Of a stretch of DNA of 64,000 nt, positions 36,105-44,715 are shown one piece after another (position 1 is the stretch's first letter; each line of letters opens with the position of its first letter). The notes below the pieces were generated by a model. The model was not told the DNA's origin. It saw only the letters and a program-made list of their open reading frames with translations, and made no database searches. Origin of the DNA: Unio delphinus (Eukaryota; Mollusca; Bivalvia; Unionida; Unionidae); assembly GCA_029339505.1 (NCBI GenBank), contig JAQISU010000114.1, forward strand, positions 6,335,001-6,399,000, given 5' to 3'. The position numbers and the translations under genes are program-made.

Positions 36105-37223
36105 GTTGTTTATAAAACCAGAGAGTTTTTTTCTGATTATATCCTTGACGTTGTCAGCGCTGATTGTAGTGTCATTATCGTCATTGGCTTCTCCAACAAC
36201 AACTCTTCGAAGTTGATTTATTCTCCTCACTCTGGACACTGCAAGATAAACTAAATTTGACCACTCAATGCGATTATCTACTATCCAAACAATTGTGTCT
36301 GTGATAGTTAATCCCTGTGAAGAGTGTATTGTCGCTGCGTAACCTAACGTCCATGAGGATTTATCAGCACGCAATGCATCTTCGACGACGCTGATATCAA
36401 CCAGCACAATATCATTTAACACTAAATTCTGTTTTTCACGTTGTCCAGTAATATCAACTTCGATATTCTGCTTTCGCGTATCCGAAGGTCTATAACAGAG
36501 CGGTACTGGAAGTGTTGCAAATTTACATTTATGTAATTCAAATAACTTCATCTGAAGTGTGTCTCTGGCTATTTTTCTACTTGCTACTATCAAATCGTTT
36601 GGTCTCCATACCTCCCAAAAATCATTCATGGGAGTTTCTGAAATTATTTCACGAGCTATTTCACATTGGATTCTATCCGGTTGTAATCTGATTAATTGTT
36701 TAAACTCGCGTAATTGTTCATCGAGTGATCTATGGTCGGTATTAATCTCTTCGTAATAGTCTACATGTGATTTTAACCAGTCATGTGGGGATAAACCAAC
36801 AAATGGTGGTGGTTGACCATGATCGCCGCACATAATAGTTTTTGTTGTTTTCGTTGATAATCATTCAAGGAATATTTGTAATATTTTCAATGATACCGTG
36901 CATATTTCATCCCATATAATGACATCAGGGATAAATTTCTCACCCATTCGATCAGGAGTCCATTCGTCACCTTTCCATCGAAAGAAGCTGTGATAAGTAC
37001 AAGCATTTACCCCACGCTGTATCATCTCTCTAGCGAGTCTATGAGTTGGCATTAACACAATCATGTTTAATTTATCTTTAAATAAATCAATAACACGAGT
37101 TGTCTTTCCTGACCCACCACAACCGTTTAAGTAAATAGTTTTATATCTACATAAAGGATCAGATATCGTTGGTGCATTAGAAAATTCTGATATTTGGTCA
37201 CACTTCAAATATTTATCGTCCAT
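36060..37223 (-). pseudogene. SF1 (PIF1/RecD-like) helicase region
   Basis: Same reading frame as the polymerase upstream. Walker A is LNGCGGSGKTTR, Walker B PDVIIWDEICTV, motif III MCGDHGQPPPFVG, motif V TIHSSQGLT and motif VI NLVYLAVSRVRR, in the right order over about 390 codons. An in-frame TGA at 36861-36863 lies between Walker B and motif III. The helicase would unwind template during protein-primed replication. The frame ends at TAA 36060-36062, but an HNH-like domain continues in another frame. A TAG at 37284-37286 separates it from the polymerase; the sequence between (GCWRFKKETLHEYCKSAD) is coding-like, so the TAG may not be a genuine gene end. Confidence 0.82.
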
Positions 37224-37283
37224 CGTAACATCAGCAGATTTACAATACTCGTGTAGCGTCTCCTTTTTAAATCTCCAACATCC

Positions 37284-39410
37284 CTACGCTTCCTCCGGGG
37301 ATGTGAATTCAGCCACTGCTGATTTATATTTGTTGTGTATATACATCGAATCAGTAGCTACTCTAACCGCGGTATTAGGAAATCTATTTATCATCGAAAA
37401 TAGATTAATAGCAGAATAACTAAGCATAGATGATCTTAAATGTGTATATTGGGAACTACATCCATCACAGTAGGTAACAACTGTACCCAACTTAGTCCCA
37501 TTGGATAGAAAAGCATCTTTATGAGTTACAAGTTTTCCATGTTTCGTTAAATCTGCTATGATAAAATCGTATTCAGCGCTGTCTATGATCAACCGCGAGG
37601 AATATTTTGCATTGTCATATCTTCCACCTTGAGTAAATTTACCGATTATTCTTCGTCCAAAATCTTTTGCTAGTCCATTTTCAATTTCAAATAACTGCCT
37701 AGACCAATCCATGATTTGTTGTTCATTGAAATTCTCCGATTTTCCATTCGAAGAATTTACATCAGGAAATTGTTTTCGTTGTTCACTAATTATACTATCT
37801 AGATCGGGTTGTGGTAGCCAGATTTCTTTTTGAGCTCGATAACACACAATTGCTTCGGAAATAATCAGCGATATCAGCATACCACAATCAATCATGTATC
37901 TCAATAACACAATTGGCATCCAGTGTTTTTCAGACATATGTCTACCAATTCAAACATAACTACACGGATGTAATCCTGTAGCTAATTCAAATAATACCAC
38001 ACGAGCGAATCCAGTTAAGTCAAAATCAGGCAATGGGCCATTAACCGAAACACGAGTCATTTCATGTGTGGGGTGTCCAAATCGTTTAAAGTATTTAGCA
38101 CATTCTCCATATCCTAGAAAACTCCCTGGATAACACGCAGATATATCAATTGAAATCATACCCTCGCGGTGGTATTTTGTATTCCACAGTCCTCCATGGC
38201 CGAATTTTAGACAGCTTGATTTAACATCCAATAAATAATCACTTCGTGTTGGACGCCATGAATTCTTTTCTCGTGCAAAATGAGCTACCACTGATTGAAT
38301 CGTAAAACTATCCGTGAGTAGTTTTTCATGGAAATTATTCGAGTTTTCACATGAATATTTTATAGCGGTATTTTTCATCCTCGAGTGTAACTCTTCAGTG
38401 CGATATAATTCTCCATTCGGTCTTACAAATTGATCAAATCCTGATTCGAAATTTTCAGCGCTGCAAAGTAGCCACACTGACACAGGATCATTTTTACACA
38501 ACGCATGAATAGCATCGAATAACTTCTCTTCGTGGAACACATCCTTACAAAACTCCTCAGGGATATATCTTACGGTTCTATCTCGTGGAAATACATTTAC
38601 TGCAGGTGTCCACGCGTGTTCGTTATGATCAATAATTTCAATTGGAGCTCCTTTTGATTTATATTTTGATTCGTGTAATACTTCTCCGGTTATCGTCGCT
38701 ACCGATATTTGAAATCTTAATGACGTTTCTAATTTGGTTATATCTTGAATAGTTGCCCCATGCTCCTTCACTGTCAATCCCCATTCGGTTATTTTTTTAC
38801 GTCATTGCTCAGTTAATTTATTTCCCCTGGATGCATTCGTGAAGTGTTCCATTACTCGTTCTGCTACACAATTGAGTGGTAAAGCCACTGACGCCGTTTT
38901 CATAGGTGCTAGTTTTTCAATACTTGGCTTATCATTTAGCGGATATATTCCATAAACAACTGCTGTTACAGGATAAGATTTCTCGTAGTATGGTTTGTTA
39001 ATTCCAGTTAGAATTCCTGGTCTGGAATCTCGACTAACAATGACAGTTTTTTTTTTATCTTTGAGAATTGGTTCAAATTTATCTCTGAGAATCCATTTTT
39101 CATCGTCTGCGATAATGAATTTCATTCTAAAAAAATACCTTTTTTTCCCAAGATGTGAGATTATCTCAGCTGCTCTTTTGTCGTTCATGGTAGCATCGAT
39201 TGTGGGTACATTGACATCATCATGTATAATTCGAAATGTTGACCACATATGAGATGCTCCATCGCGCTTAAATTCATTAAAACAGTCGCTGGTTTTACTC
39301 AACATGGTTCTATCGTCTATTAGACTTTTTGGTATATCAGAGATTCTATCGAGATTAAATCTAGCATGTTTCCAAGGCGTAATTTTCGATAATCTCTCGA
39401 ATTCCTTCAT
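37284..39410 (-). pseudogene. Protein-primed DNA polymerase B
   Basis: ATG at 39410 begins a frame of about 709 codons to TAG 37284-37286 with in-frame TGA at 38802-38804 and 37950-37952. The first segment carries the Polinton-type N-terminal region ending LNCVAERVMEHFTNASRG. Palm motif A is SIDISACYPGSFLGYGECAK, motif B lies around GGRYDNAKYSSRLIIDSAEY, and motif C is RVATDSMYIHNK, with the catalytic Asp of A and the first Asp of C present (DS, not DT). It would replicate the linear genome from a terminal protein primer. The frame is conserved for over 2 kb with no indel, so the stops are recent point changes. It shares a 42-bp divergent spacer with the Cys-rich gene. Confidence 0.87.
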
Positions 39411-39452
39411 ATTATAATTAAAACAAGTATTTAAATAGAGAGTTTTTTATAT
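39411..39452. promoter_or_regulatory. 42-bp divergent spacer, probable bidirectional promoter
   Basis: The ATGs of the polymerase (minus) and Cys-rich gene (plus) are separated by 42 bp of almost pure A/T with TATTTAAATA, a palindromic TATA-like site, and TTTTTTATATA just before the plus-strand ATG. Confidence 0.5.
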
Positions 39453-39823
39453 AATGAATCATTGCAAATGGCTCATGATTGGATCAGTAACCCCGTGTAA
39501 CAAATCATGCAGAAATGAGTTCTGTGGGTATTATATGCAAAGTTTTCGTCGGGGAAGCCTTCGTCCGCTACCCTGCATACAATGTGTGGGTAGGGGTTAG
39601 AGGAATATCACAGTTATGTCTCGGTTGTGGTGGTAAACGATATAGAGAGTTGAAGCGCTATTACGATAAACGAGTTAAAAATGGAAAATCCTCTGGATTT
39701 TCAATCAAAGATTCCATCAATGAATCTGACAGCGTCAACGACAGGATCATAAGAACTCCCCACGATTACGTTCAGAGATTTTCAAAAAATATATCTCAAC
39801 CAAATAATGAATTAGACAAATAA
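39453..39823 (+). pseudogene. Cys-rich zinc-knuckle protein, frameshifted
   Basis: ATG at 39453 opens a 48-codon frame (MNHCKWLMIGSVTPC; NKSCRNEFCGYYM; LPCIQCVGRG) that hits TAG at 39597-39599. The neighbouring frame, open to TAA 39821-39823, continues with QLCLGCGGKRYRELKRYYDK. The four Cys pairs (CxxxxxxxC, C....C, CxxC, CxxC) spread over both frames form a pattern seen in a small Polinton protein of unknown function, so a one-base indel within the G-rich GTGGGTAGGGGTTAG is the simplest reading. The second frame also contains one of the hairpins shared by element B spacers (39684-39702). Zinc and nucleic-acid binding are inferred. Confidence 0.6.
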
Positions 39824-39838
39824 AGTATTTGTATATAA

Positions 39839-40396
39839 ACGAACCAAGAATTTCAACCGCATCCCGTGATCAGTGATTATGAAGCGTCTCGTGATGGTAT
39901 TGTCAGACATCGCAGACTGAAGAAGTCAGTTGGTGCTGACAATAGTAGAGGGTATTTGGTATTTACCGCTGGAGGAAAAATACATCTCAATCATCGTTTC
40001 GTCTTCGATGTATATAACGGATTGATTAAAGATGGTTTTGTTATTGTTACACAAAGTGAGAATTTAAAACGAGGAAAAACTGGAAAATATTCGAAAAATG
40101 CGAGACCTGTAAAGTCGTTTAATACTGAAAATAACGAGAAGATAATATTTCAGTCTATGAAAAGCGCCGGTAGGTATTTTGATTTTTGTATATCCTCAGT
40201 ACGACTTGTTGCAGAGGGAATAACCAAGACGGCGATTTCCAGAAAAAAAGGAAAAAAATTCAGTTTGCTTATATATAACTATGTAATTTTGCATTCATTA
40301 AGGGGAATAACTCCTTTAGGTAAATTACGGCCTAACACAGTTACGGATCTTAAACACTGTCATCTAAGTTCTGATTGGTTGGTTTCGCTATCATGA
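39839..40396 (+). CDS. NUMOD/HNH homing-endonuclease-like protein with catalytic deletion
   Basis: The frame is open from 39839 to TGA 40394-40396; no ATG at the start, so the N-terminus is uncertain. It begins HPVISDYEASRDGIVRHRRL (NUMOD4-type 'YE.S..G.VR.R'), then HLNHRFVFDVYNGLIKDGF (HNH_3 helix), then ENNEKIIFQSMKSAGRYFDF and KTAISRKKGKKFSLLI (NUMOD1-type DNA-binding repeat). The segment that normally follows 'DG.VI' and carries the catalytic His and Asn residues is absent: FVIVTQSENLKRG passes directly to the post-HNH part. It therefore probably binds DNA but cannot cut. Such genes are frequent passengers of DNA viruses. Confidence 0.7.
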   Translation, partial: TNQEFQPHPVISDYEASRDGIVRHRRLKKSVGADNSRGYLVFTAGGKIHLNHRFVFDVYNGLIKDGFVIVTQSENLKRGKTGKYSKNARPVKSFNTENNEKIIFQSMKSAGRYFDFCISSVRLVAEGITKTAISRKKGKKFSLLIYNYVILHSLRGITPLGKLRPNTVTDLKHCHLSSDWLVSLS

Positions 40397-41011
40397 ATCT
40401 CAACAGGATATAATCAATTTTCTCTTTTTGTAGAAAACTAATACAACTGTTTTGTATACACTTCGTATTTGATTCTTTTTTTTAGTGTCTTTTTCACGTA
40501 TTCTGTCTTACTTAAACGTTGTCAATGATCACTATTAAACACAACAAAGAATAAAATCACCACACCGCTATGTGCTGTTTTCATGTATAAACAGCTTATA
40601 TACCATACTATACCCCTATAGTATTTGGGGTTTTCGTGTTCGAAAATCATACATGTGATCATTACAACCTATACACTTTCCCGGTGTATGGGTACTCTTT
40701 TGGTATTCATACAACCTAGGATTTTGTCTAGGTTGCAATGATCACGTAGGAATGTAGACCCGCCCCCGTCACGTCTCCGATACGAAGATAACTGAGGCGC
40801 ATATGGGGATCATCATATATAATCATATATAATTGCATAATAATCCCTATGCGTGAGCAAAATGATACTACAATTTACCACGAAATGGGTCCATAACACG
40901 TAAATATCTCTGGACGTGTTAAGTTGACCAACATCTTATCACGTCCAGAGTTCATTTTTGACGTTTTCAATTAAAAGTATATAATTATATATAAAAATAT
41001 ATTTTTTAGAA
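40397..41011. promoter_or_regulatory. Non-coding spacer with nested inverted repeats
   Basis: The longest non-coding stretch inside element B. It contains ATACTATA-CCCC-TATAGTAT (about 40609-40628), an outer pair TGATCATTACAACCT (40656-40670) / AGGTTGCAATGATCA (40730-40744) with one mismatch, and inside it CAACCTAG-GATTTTGT-CTAGGTTG and ATACAC/GTGTAT. The last 30 bp before the next ATG are TATA-rich (ATATAATTATATATAAAAATA). An origin, promoter or structured RNA is possible; nothing in the sequence decides between them. Confidence 0.6.
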
Positions 41012-41389
41012 ATGAATCATGAAAATATTAATACGATTATATCTGAAATAATAAAATTGAAAAATATTGGAATTAAACTATCAGAAAGGTTAGATTGTGA
41101 TCAGATTCTTTCCGAGTATGAAGATATACTAGAAAATATGCGACAAAACCGGTATATACTGCCTAAATCATATTCATTTATAAAACGCGTCCAACAGGCG
41201 ATTTATGATTCTTTCAAAGAAAATAACGTAGATAAGTTTGTTCAGTTATTTACTATTGTGGAAAATATTAGAAAGGATTTAGGTCTTCAATATGAGATCA
41301 AGCGCGAAATTAATTCAAAAATTCGAAATATTAAAAAAATTATTTACGCATCTAAAAATACCCTAATTGTAACCTCAGAGGAGTTATAA
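41012..41389 (+). CDS. Unknown 125-residue helical protein
   Basis: ATG at 41012 to TAA 41387-41389, uninterrupted. Rich in Ile, Lys, Glu and Asn, predicted by eye to be mostly helical with heptad-like hydrophobic spacing (IISEIIKLKNIGIKLSERL; SKIRNIKKIIYASK). No Cys, no signal peptide. A TATA-like tract lies 10-35 bp upstream. It is the only plus-strand gene of this part of B without visible damage. I do not recognise it; a small accessory or regulatory protein of the element is a guess from position only. Confidence 0.6.
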   Translation: MNHENINTIISEIIKLKNIGIKLSERLDCDQILSEYEDILENMRQNRYILPKSYSFIKRVQQAIYDSFKENNVDKFVQLFTIVENIRKDLGLQYEIKREINSKIRNIKKIIYASKNTLIVTSEEL

Positions 41390-41712
41390 ATAGCCGCATA
41401 AGGTAACAATTCTCACTATGAATGTGGCATGTATAATACTACCTGTTTGAAGCGCGATTACTCAACTAGAACAAATTTGTAAAGACAGGTTATACGACTA
41501 GGAAGTAAAATTGTATGACATGTGTGTATAATACCTGTTGGTAGATTAACAACACGGAAGTATAATAGTTTAGGCAGTGGGTTGGGGTAGTTTTTAGTGA
41601 TCTCTTTTTTTTAGCTCTGAAATCGTAAATGAAAAATCTTTTAAAGATTTTCAATTTCAACAAAGATTTCCATGAAAATTCTTTAAATGAAAAATCTGAA
41701 AGATTTTCATAA
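41390..41712. other. Non-coding spacer with direct repeat and hairpins
   Basis: ATGTGGCATGTATAATACTA (41420) and ACATGTGTGTATAATACCTG (41518) share a CATGT...TATAATAC...CCTGTT core about 98 bp apart. Two hairpins with arms GAAAAATCTTT/AAAGATTTTC (41631-41652) and GAAAAATCT/AGATTTTC (41689-41708) follow, between the convergent 125- and 90-residue genes. Confidence 0.6.
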
Positions 41713-41985
41713 TTAGAAAATCTGCAATATTTTTTTAAGATCTTCTAAACATAGACATGAATGAGCGTATTGCATTATTTGATCACGGGTTAATCTCACT
41801 GCGGTTATAACGTTTTGTTGAAATTGTAACAGTTGATAATCCGTCAATAAAAACTTCTCCGTGCCTAGGTTATCTATCACTATATCCACGTAGAACTCAC
41901 CTTGCGTTTTCCCACTGAATATCTCTCTGATAGCGTGTTCCAGAAGATCTTTGTCGTGGACTGATACTAGCGCGTGCTGATACAT
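41713..41985 (-). CDS. Unknown 90-residue protein
   Basis: ATG at 41985 to the stop at 41713-41715, uninterrupted. Mixed alpha/beta composition (FYVDIVIDNLGTEKFLLTD; QQNVITAVRLTRDQIMQYAH). It follows the large structural gene on the same strand by 168 bp, suggesting co-expression with the tail block. No family recognised. Confidence 0.55.
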   Translation of the reverse strand: MYQHALVSVHDKDLLEHAIREIFSGKTQGEFYVDIVIDNLGTEKFLLTDYQLLQFQQNVITAVRLTRDQIMQYAHSCLCLEDLKKILQIF

Positions 41986-42153
41986 TATTGAAATTACTAT
42001 GTAATTTAAATCTAGATTTTCTAATTATGAAATTCTTTAGAATTTCCAATGTAATTTTTCAATGAGCTCTCACATCTAGCGTTATTTGTAATGTTTCTCC
42101 ACGAAGGTCAATCAAGTTAAATTCTTGATCAGTTATTGAAAAATTCATTCTGG

Positions 42154-44106
42154 TTATGAACGGATTAATGGGCTCCAAGTTAAATTAGGCAGATTTTTCA
42201 CTATAAGACTTCCCGGAGAAACATCCGGGGAAAATGTATATATGATATATCCTTGATTGGCGTTGTTTGATTTTGAAGTAATAATTGAGAAACTCCCCAA
42301 GATTGCATCACAGATAACATGTATCACAATAACAGATGATATATCAACGTTGCCGGGAGATCTGTGTTTGTTGTTGCGGTACACTGAATTCGTCGATGTT
42401 AAAATTGCTTCTGGAAGAATCAATTTTAACCATAACGCGTGAATCTGAGGAAAGAATTCATCGATGAGTTTATTAAATGACGCTTTCGTCGCTGGTACAT
42501 CCAACCCTGGAGATTTCCAATCAGGTAGAGTTTTATCTGTTAGCGAAAACACTCTTTGAAAATCTCGTTTTGAAGCGTTAGCACTTCGAGTAAGTTTATC
42601 ATCATCGTTAATTATCACATCAAGTAATGTCTTATTTAACAAATTCATATCAGCGATAATTTGATTTAGTTGCTGTTGTTGTTGCTTGATTGAATCACAT
42701 GTAATTGTTACACCTGTAAAATTCAAATAGTTTCCGAGAGATCCTTGAATAAGATTTCGAAGTTGCTGTAAATGAGTTTGATATAATATTTTCATATTGT
42801 TGAATCTCGCAGATAAACTATTATACGTTACGATGGAACTTTTTCCTGTAGACTGTGATGTAAATGTCCAGGTTACAGGACCTTGTGTTATATACTCAGA
42901 ACTCTGGTCGTTTGTTATTACACGATAATGTTTTGTTGTATCTACCGCCGATAACGTACGAAACAAGCCATCATCGGAGTAATCTAGTTGTGAAACGCTA
43001 GGTAATGTATCATCGATGAAGTCGACGCGTTTAGGTTCTGGTAATCTTGGGTGAAACGCAGGAAGACTATCCAGCCATGCTTTGTGAATCCGTGGGAAGA
43101 ATTCGTCGATGGTGTCACTGAGTCTTTGACGCATTTGTGGTACATTATACCCTGGAAACTTAAACGTGGGAATATCTTCTTCGTGGATATTGTATTTTGC
43201 TGCAAATTGTCTTTTTGTTATAGGACCATCAACAGAGAGAATAATAAAAATCATCGAATTATGAGTAGTTTCTACGTGGTCAATAATTTCATTACAAACT
43301 TCCATATATCTAATGACATCATTACGGCGTGGTGGAATTTCACTTATTGCTGTTATCAAATAACCTAGATACTGATTAAATCCGTTATTCATCGTTGTGA
43401 AATATCTAGTAGCAAGTGCTTTATTATCTGAGAGAAAATGAGTAGTATACCCTTTCTTCATGATTTCGTCAAGAGTTTTAAAGAAAGGTTCTGATGATAT
43501 ATCAGTATCAGTTTTGTGAAAATCTTTTTTCGTGGAAACATAGTCAGATTTCAATGGTTCCCGTGGTAAATCTTTTATGTCGACGGTTCCTGGAATAAAT
43601 TCAGGATACCCCAATAATGTTCTAATTGAGCTATTGTATATATCCACGGCGTAGTCAGGTGAATTTACTTCGATAACTGTTGACAACAGTGGTTCGTGTC
43701 CTTTTATCTCATTGGGGTATTTATCAGGTTCATCTTTGACGTCGATTTTATTTGGTCCTGTGATTGCCTGGATTGATTCTATGATTGCGTCATTGATATC
43801 TTCGATGTCATATGCACCAGTTGGTAGATGTATTGTATGTGTTTCTGGTTCGCTTTTTGTTCCATCTGGGTTAGTTTTTCTATACGAAAATGTAAAACTG
43901 TTATTGGGGAGTTTATCATTGAATGGTGCTGATCTTAGATTGGGCCAACTATAGTAACATCTTAATTGTGTTAGCGCTATCTCAGATACTGCCAGCGGAG
44001 GATTAAATTCAACGCTGAATTCTGGTGTTTTCGTTACCACCGAGATTAACTTTGTTTTTGTCGTGGTAGTATTTGTTGCTATTTGTTGAAGCAGTTCTTG
44101 TGACAT
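42154..44106 (-). CDS. Large structural (tail or penton-type) protein
   Basis: ATG at 44106 (MSQELLQQIATNTTTT) to TGA 42154-42156, 650 codons without a lesion. The N-terminal 200 residues contain EFSVEFNPPLAVSEIALTQL, RCYYSWPNLRS and THTIHLPTGAYDIEDINDAI, the 'F.PP..L...EIALT.L..Y.SWPN' and 'I.LP.GAYDI.DIN' blocks of a recurrent Polinton protein thought to be virion-associated. The C-terminus (GYIIYTFSPDVSPGSLIVKN) resembles the end of the same family. Between them are two copies of a roughly 48-residue motif (about residues 300-346 and 517-562) ending IDEFFPRIHKAW and IDEFFPQIHALW, plus a Gln-rich coiled stretch, so this is an expanded version. The 60 codons upstream of the ATG belong to the overlapping membrane gene. 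Confidence 0.75.
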   Translation of the reverse strand: MSQELLQQIATNTTTTKTKLISVVTKTPEFSVEFNPPLAVSEIALTQLRCYYSWPNLRSAPFNDKLPNNSFTFSYRKTNPDGTKSEPETHTIHLPTGAYDIEDINDAIIESIQAITGPNKIDVKDEPDKYPNEIKGHEPLLSTVIEVNSPDYAVDIYNSSIRTLLGYPEFIPGTVDIKDLPREPLKSDYVSTKKDFHKTDTDISSEPFFKTLDEIMKKGYTTHFLSDNKALATRYFTTMNNGFNQYLGYLITAISEIPPRRNDVIRYMEVCNEIIDHVETTHNSMIFIILSVDGPITKRQFAAKYNIHEEDIPTFKFPGYNVPQMRQRLSDTIDEFFPRIHKAWLDSLPAFHPRLPEPKRVDFIDDTLPSVSQLDYSDDGLFRTLSAVDTTKHYRVITNDQSSEYITQGPVTWTFTSQSTGKSSIVTYNSLSARFNNMKILYQTHLQQLRNLIQGSLGNYLNFTGVTITCDSIKQQQQQLNQIIADMNLLNKTLLDVIINDDDKLTRSANASKRDFQRVFSLTDKTLPDWKSPGLDVPATKASFNKLIDEFFPQIHALWLKLILPEAILTSTNSVYRNNKHRSPGNVDISSVIVIHVICDAILGSFSIITSKSNNANQGYIIYTFSPDVSPGSLIVKNLPNLTWSPLIRS

Positions 44107-44602
44107 TGTTATTGTAATTGTTATTGTCAACGTTGAAATTGTTTTCACGCTCCAATTTCGACATTGTTGAATCATACAACCGGACCATTTTTGAGAATTC
44201 CTCGTCGGATATAAACTCGTCATCGATGGATGTTGAGATCAACATTGACAATTGCGAGTACACGTTGGATACCATAGCGAGTTTAACAACTTAGTCGTGT
44301 AATTTCAGCTGAGAACAAGATATTTTTTTTGTTATTCCGGTAAATACTCCAGCGATTGTTGCCGCTGCGGATATACAAATTGAAACAACAACTGGAGCTA
44401 TCATAGTCACCGAAGATAGTATTATTCCAGCGCTGGCAATTACACAAGACACCGAATACACGGTTACATCAATTATATTTATTCTCCGTTGATATTTTTT
44501 TACTTTTACACGATATTGTTCAGTGAGTATTCCTAGACTAGTTTGAAATTCTTTGATGGTATCATAGCGACATTGATATACTGATGGTACCGTTGATGAC
44601 AT
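44009..44602 (-). pseudogene. Membrane protein with IS-EF tail, element B copy
   Basis: ATG at 44602 (MSSTVPSVYQCRYDTIKEFQ) opens a frame with two hydrophobic segments (VYSVSCVIASAGIILSSVTM; APVVVSICISAAATIAGVFT) that meets TAA at 44291-44293 and continues in frame through DDEFISDEEFSKMVRLYDS to a stop at 44009. In element A the aligned residue at the stop is Tyr (NKLNEYIIKL against KLHD-stop-VVKL), so TAC/TAT to TAA is the lesion. The tail overlaps the start of the large structural gene by about 100 bp in another frame. Function unknown; conserved between the two elements. Confidence 0.72.
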
Positions 44603-44715
44603 TTTTATCTATTAACACAGTAAACAATTTACAATTGAAAATCCTTTGGTGAAAATCTCTTTGAGATTTTCCAATTCTACGAATTTCAGTTGAAACTTGG
44701 AAAATCCGATGGATT
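44603..44715. other. Spacer with two GAAAATCY hairpins
   Basis: GAAAATCTCTTTGAGATTTTC (44651-44671, perfect arms of 8-9 bp) and GGAAAATCCGATGGATTTT (44699-44717). The second overlaps the stop codon region of the beta-rich frame. Similar hairpins lie at 39684, 41631 and 41689. Confidence 0.7.

Noticed and set aside
43712..43954. Plus-strand ORFs opposite the large structural gene (42257, 43051, 43712)
   Set aside because: Shadows of an uninterrupted 650-codon gene.
33709..44602. Alternative genetic code or general readthrough to explain the in-frame stops
   Set aside because: All three stop codons occur in-frame, several genes end normally, and the element-A comparison shows a Tyr at one stop. 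Point mutation is simpler.
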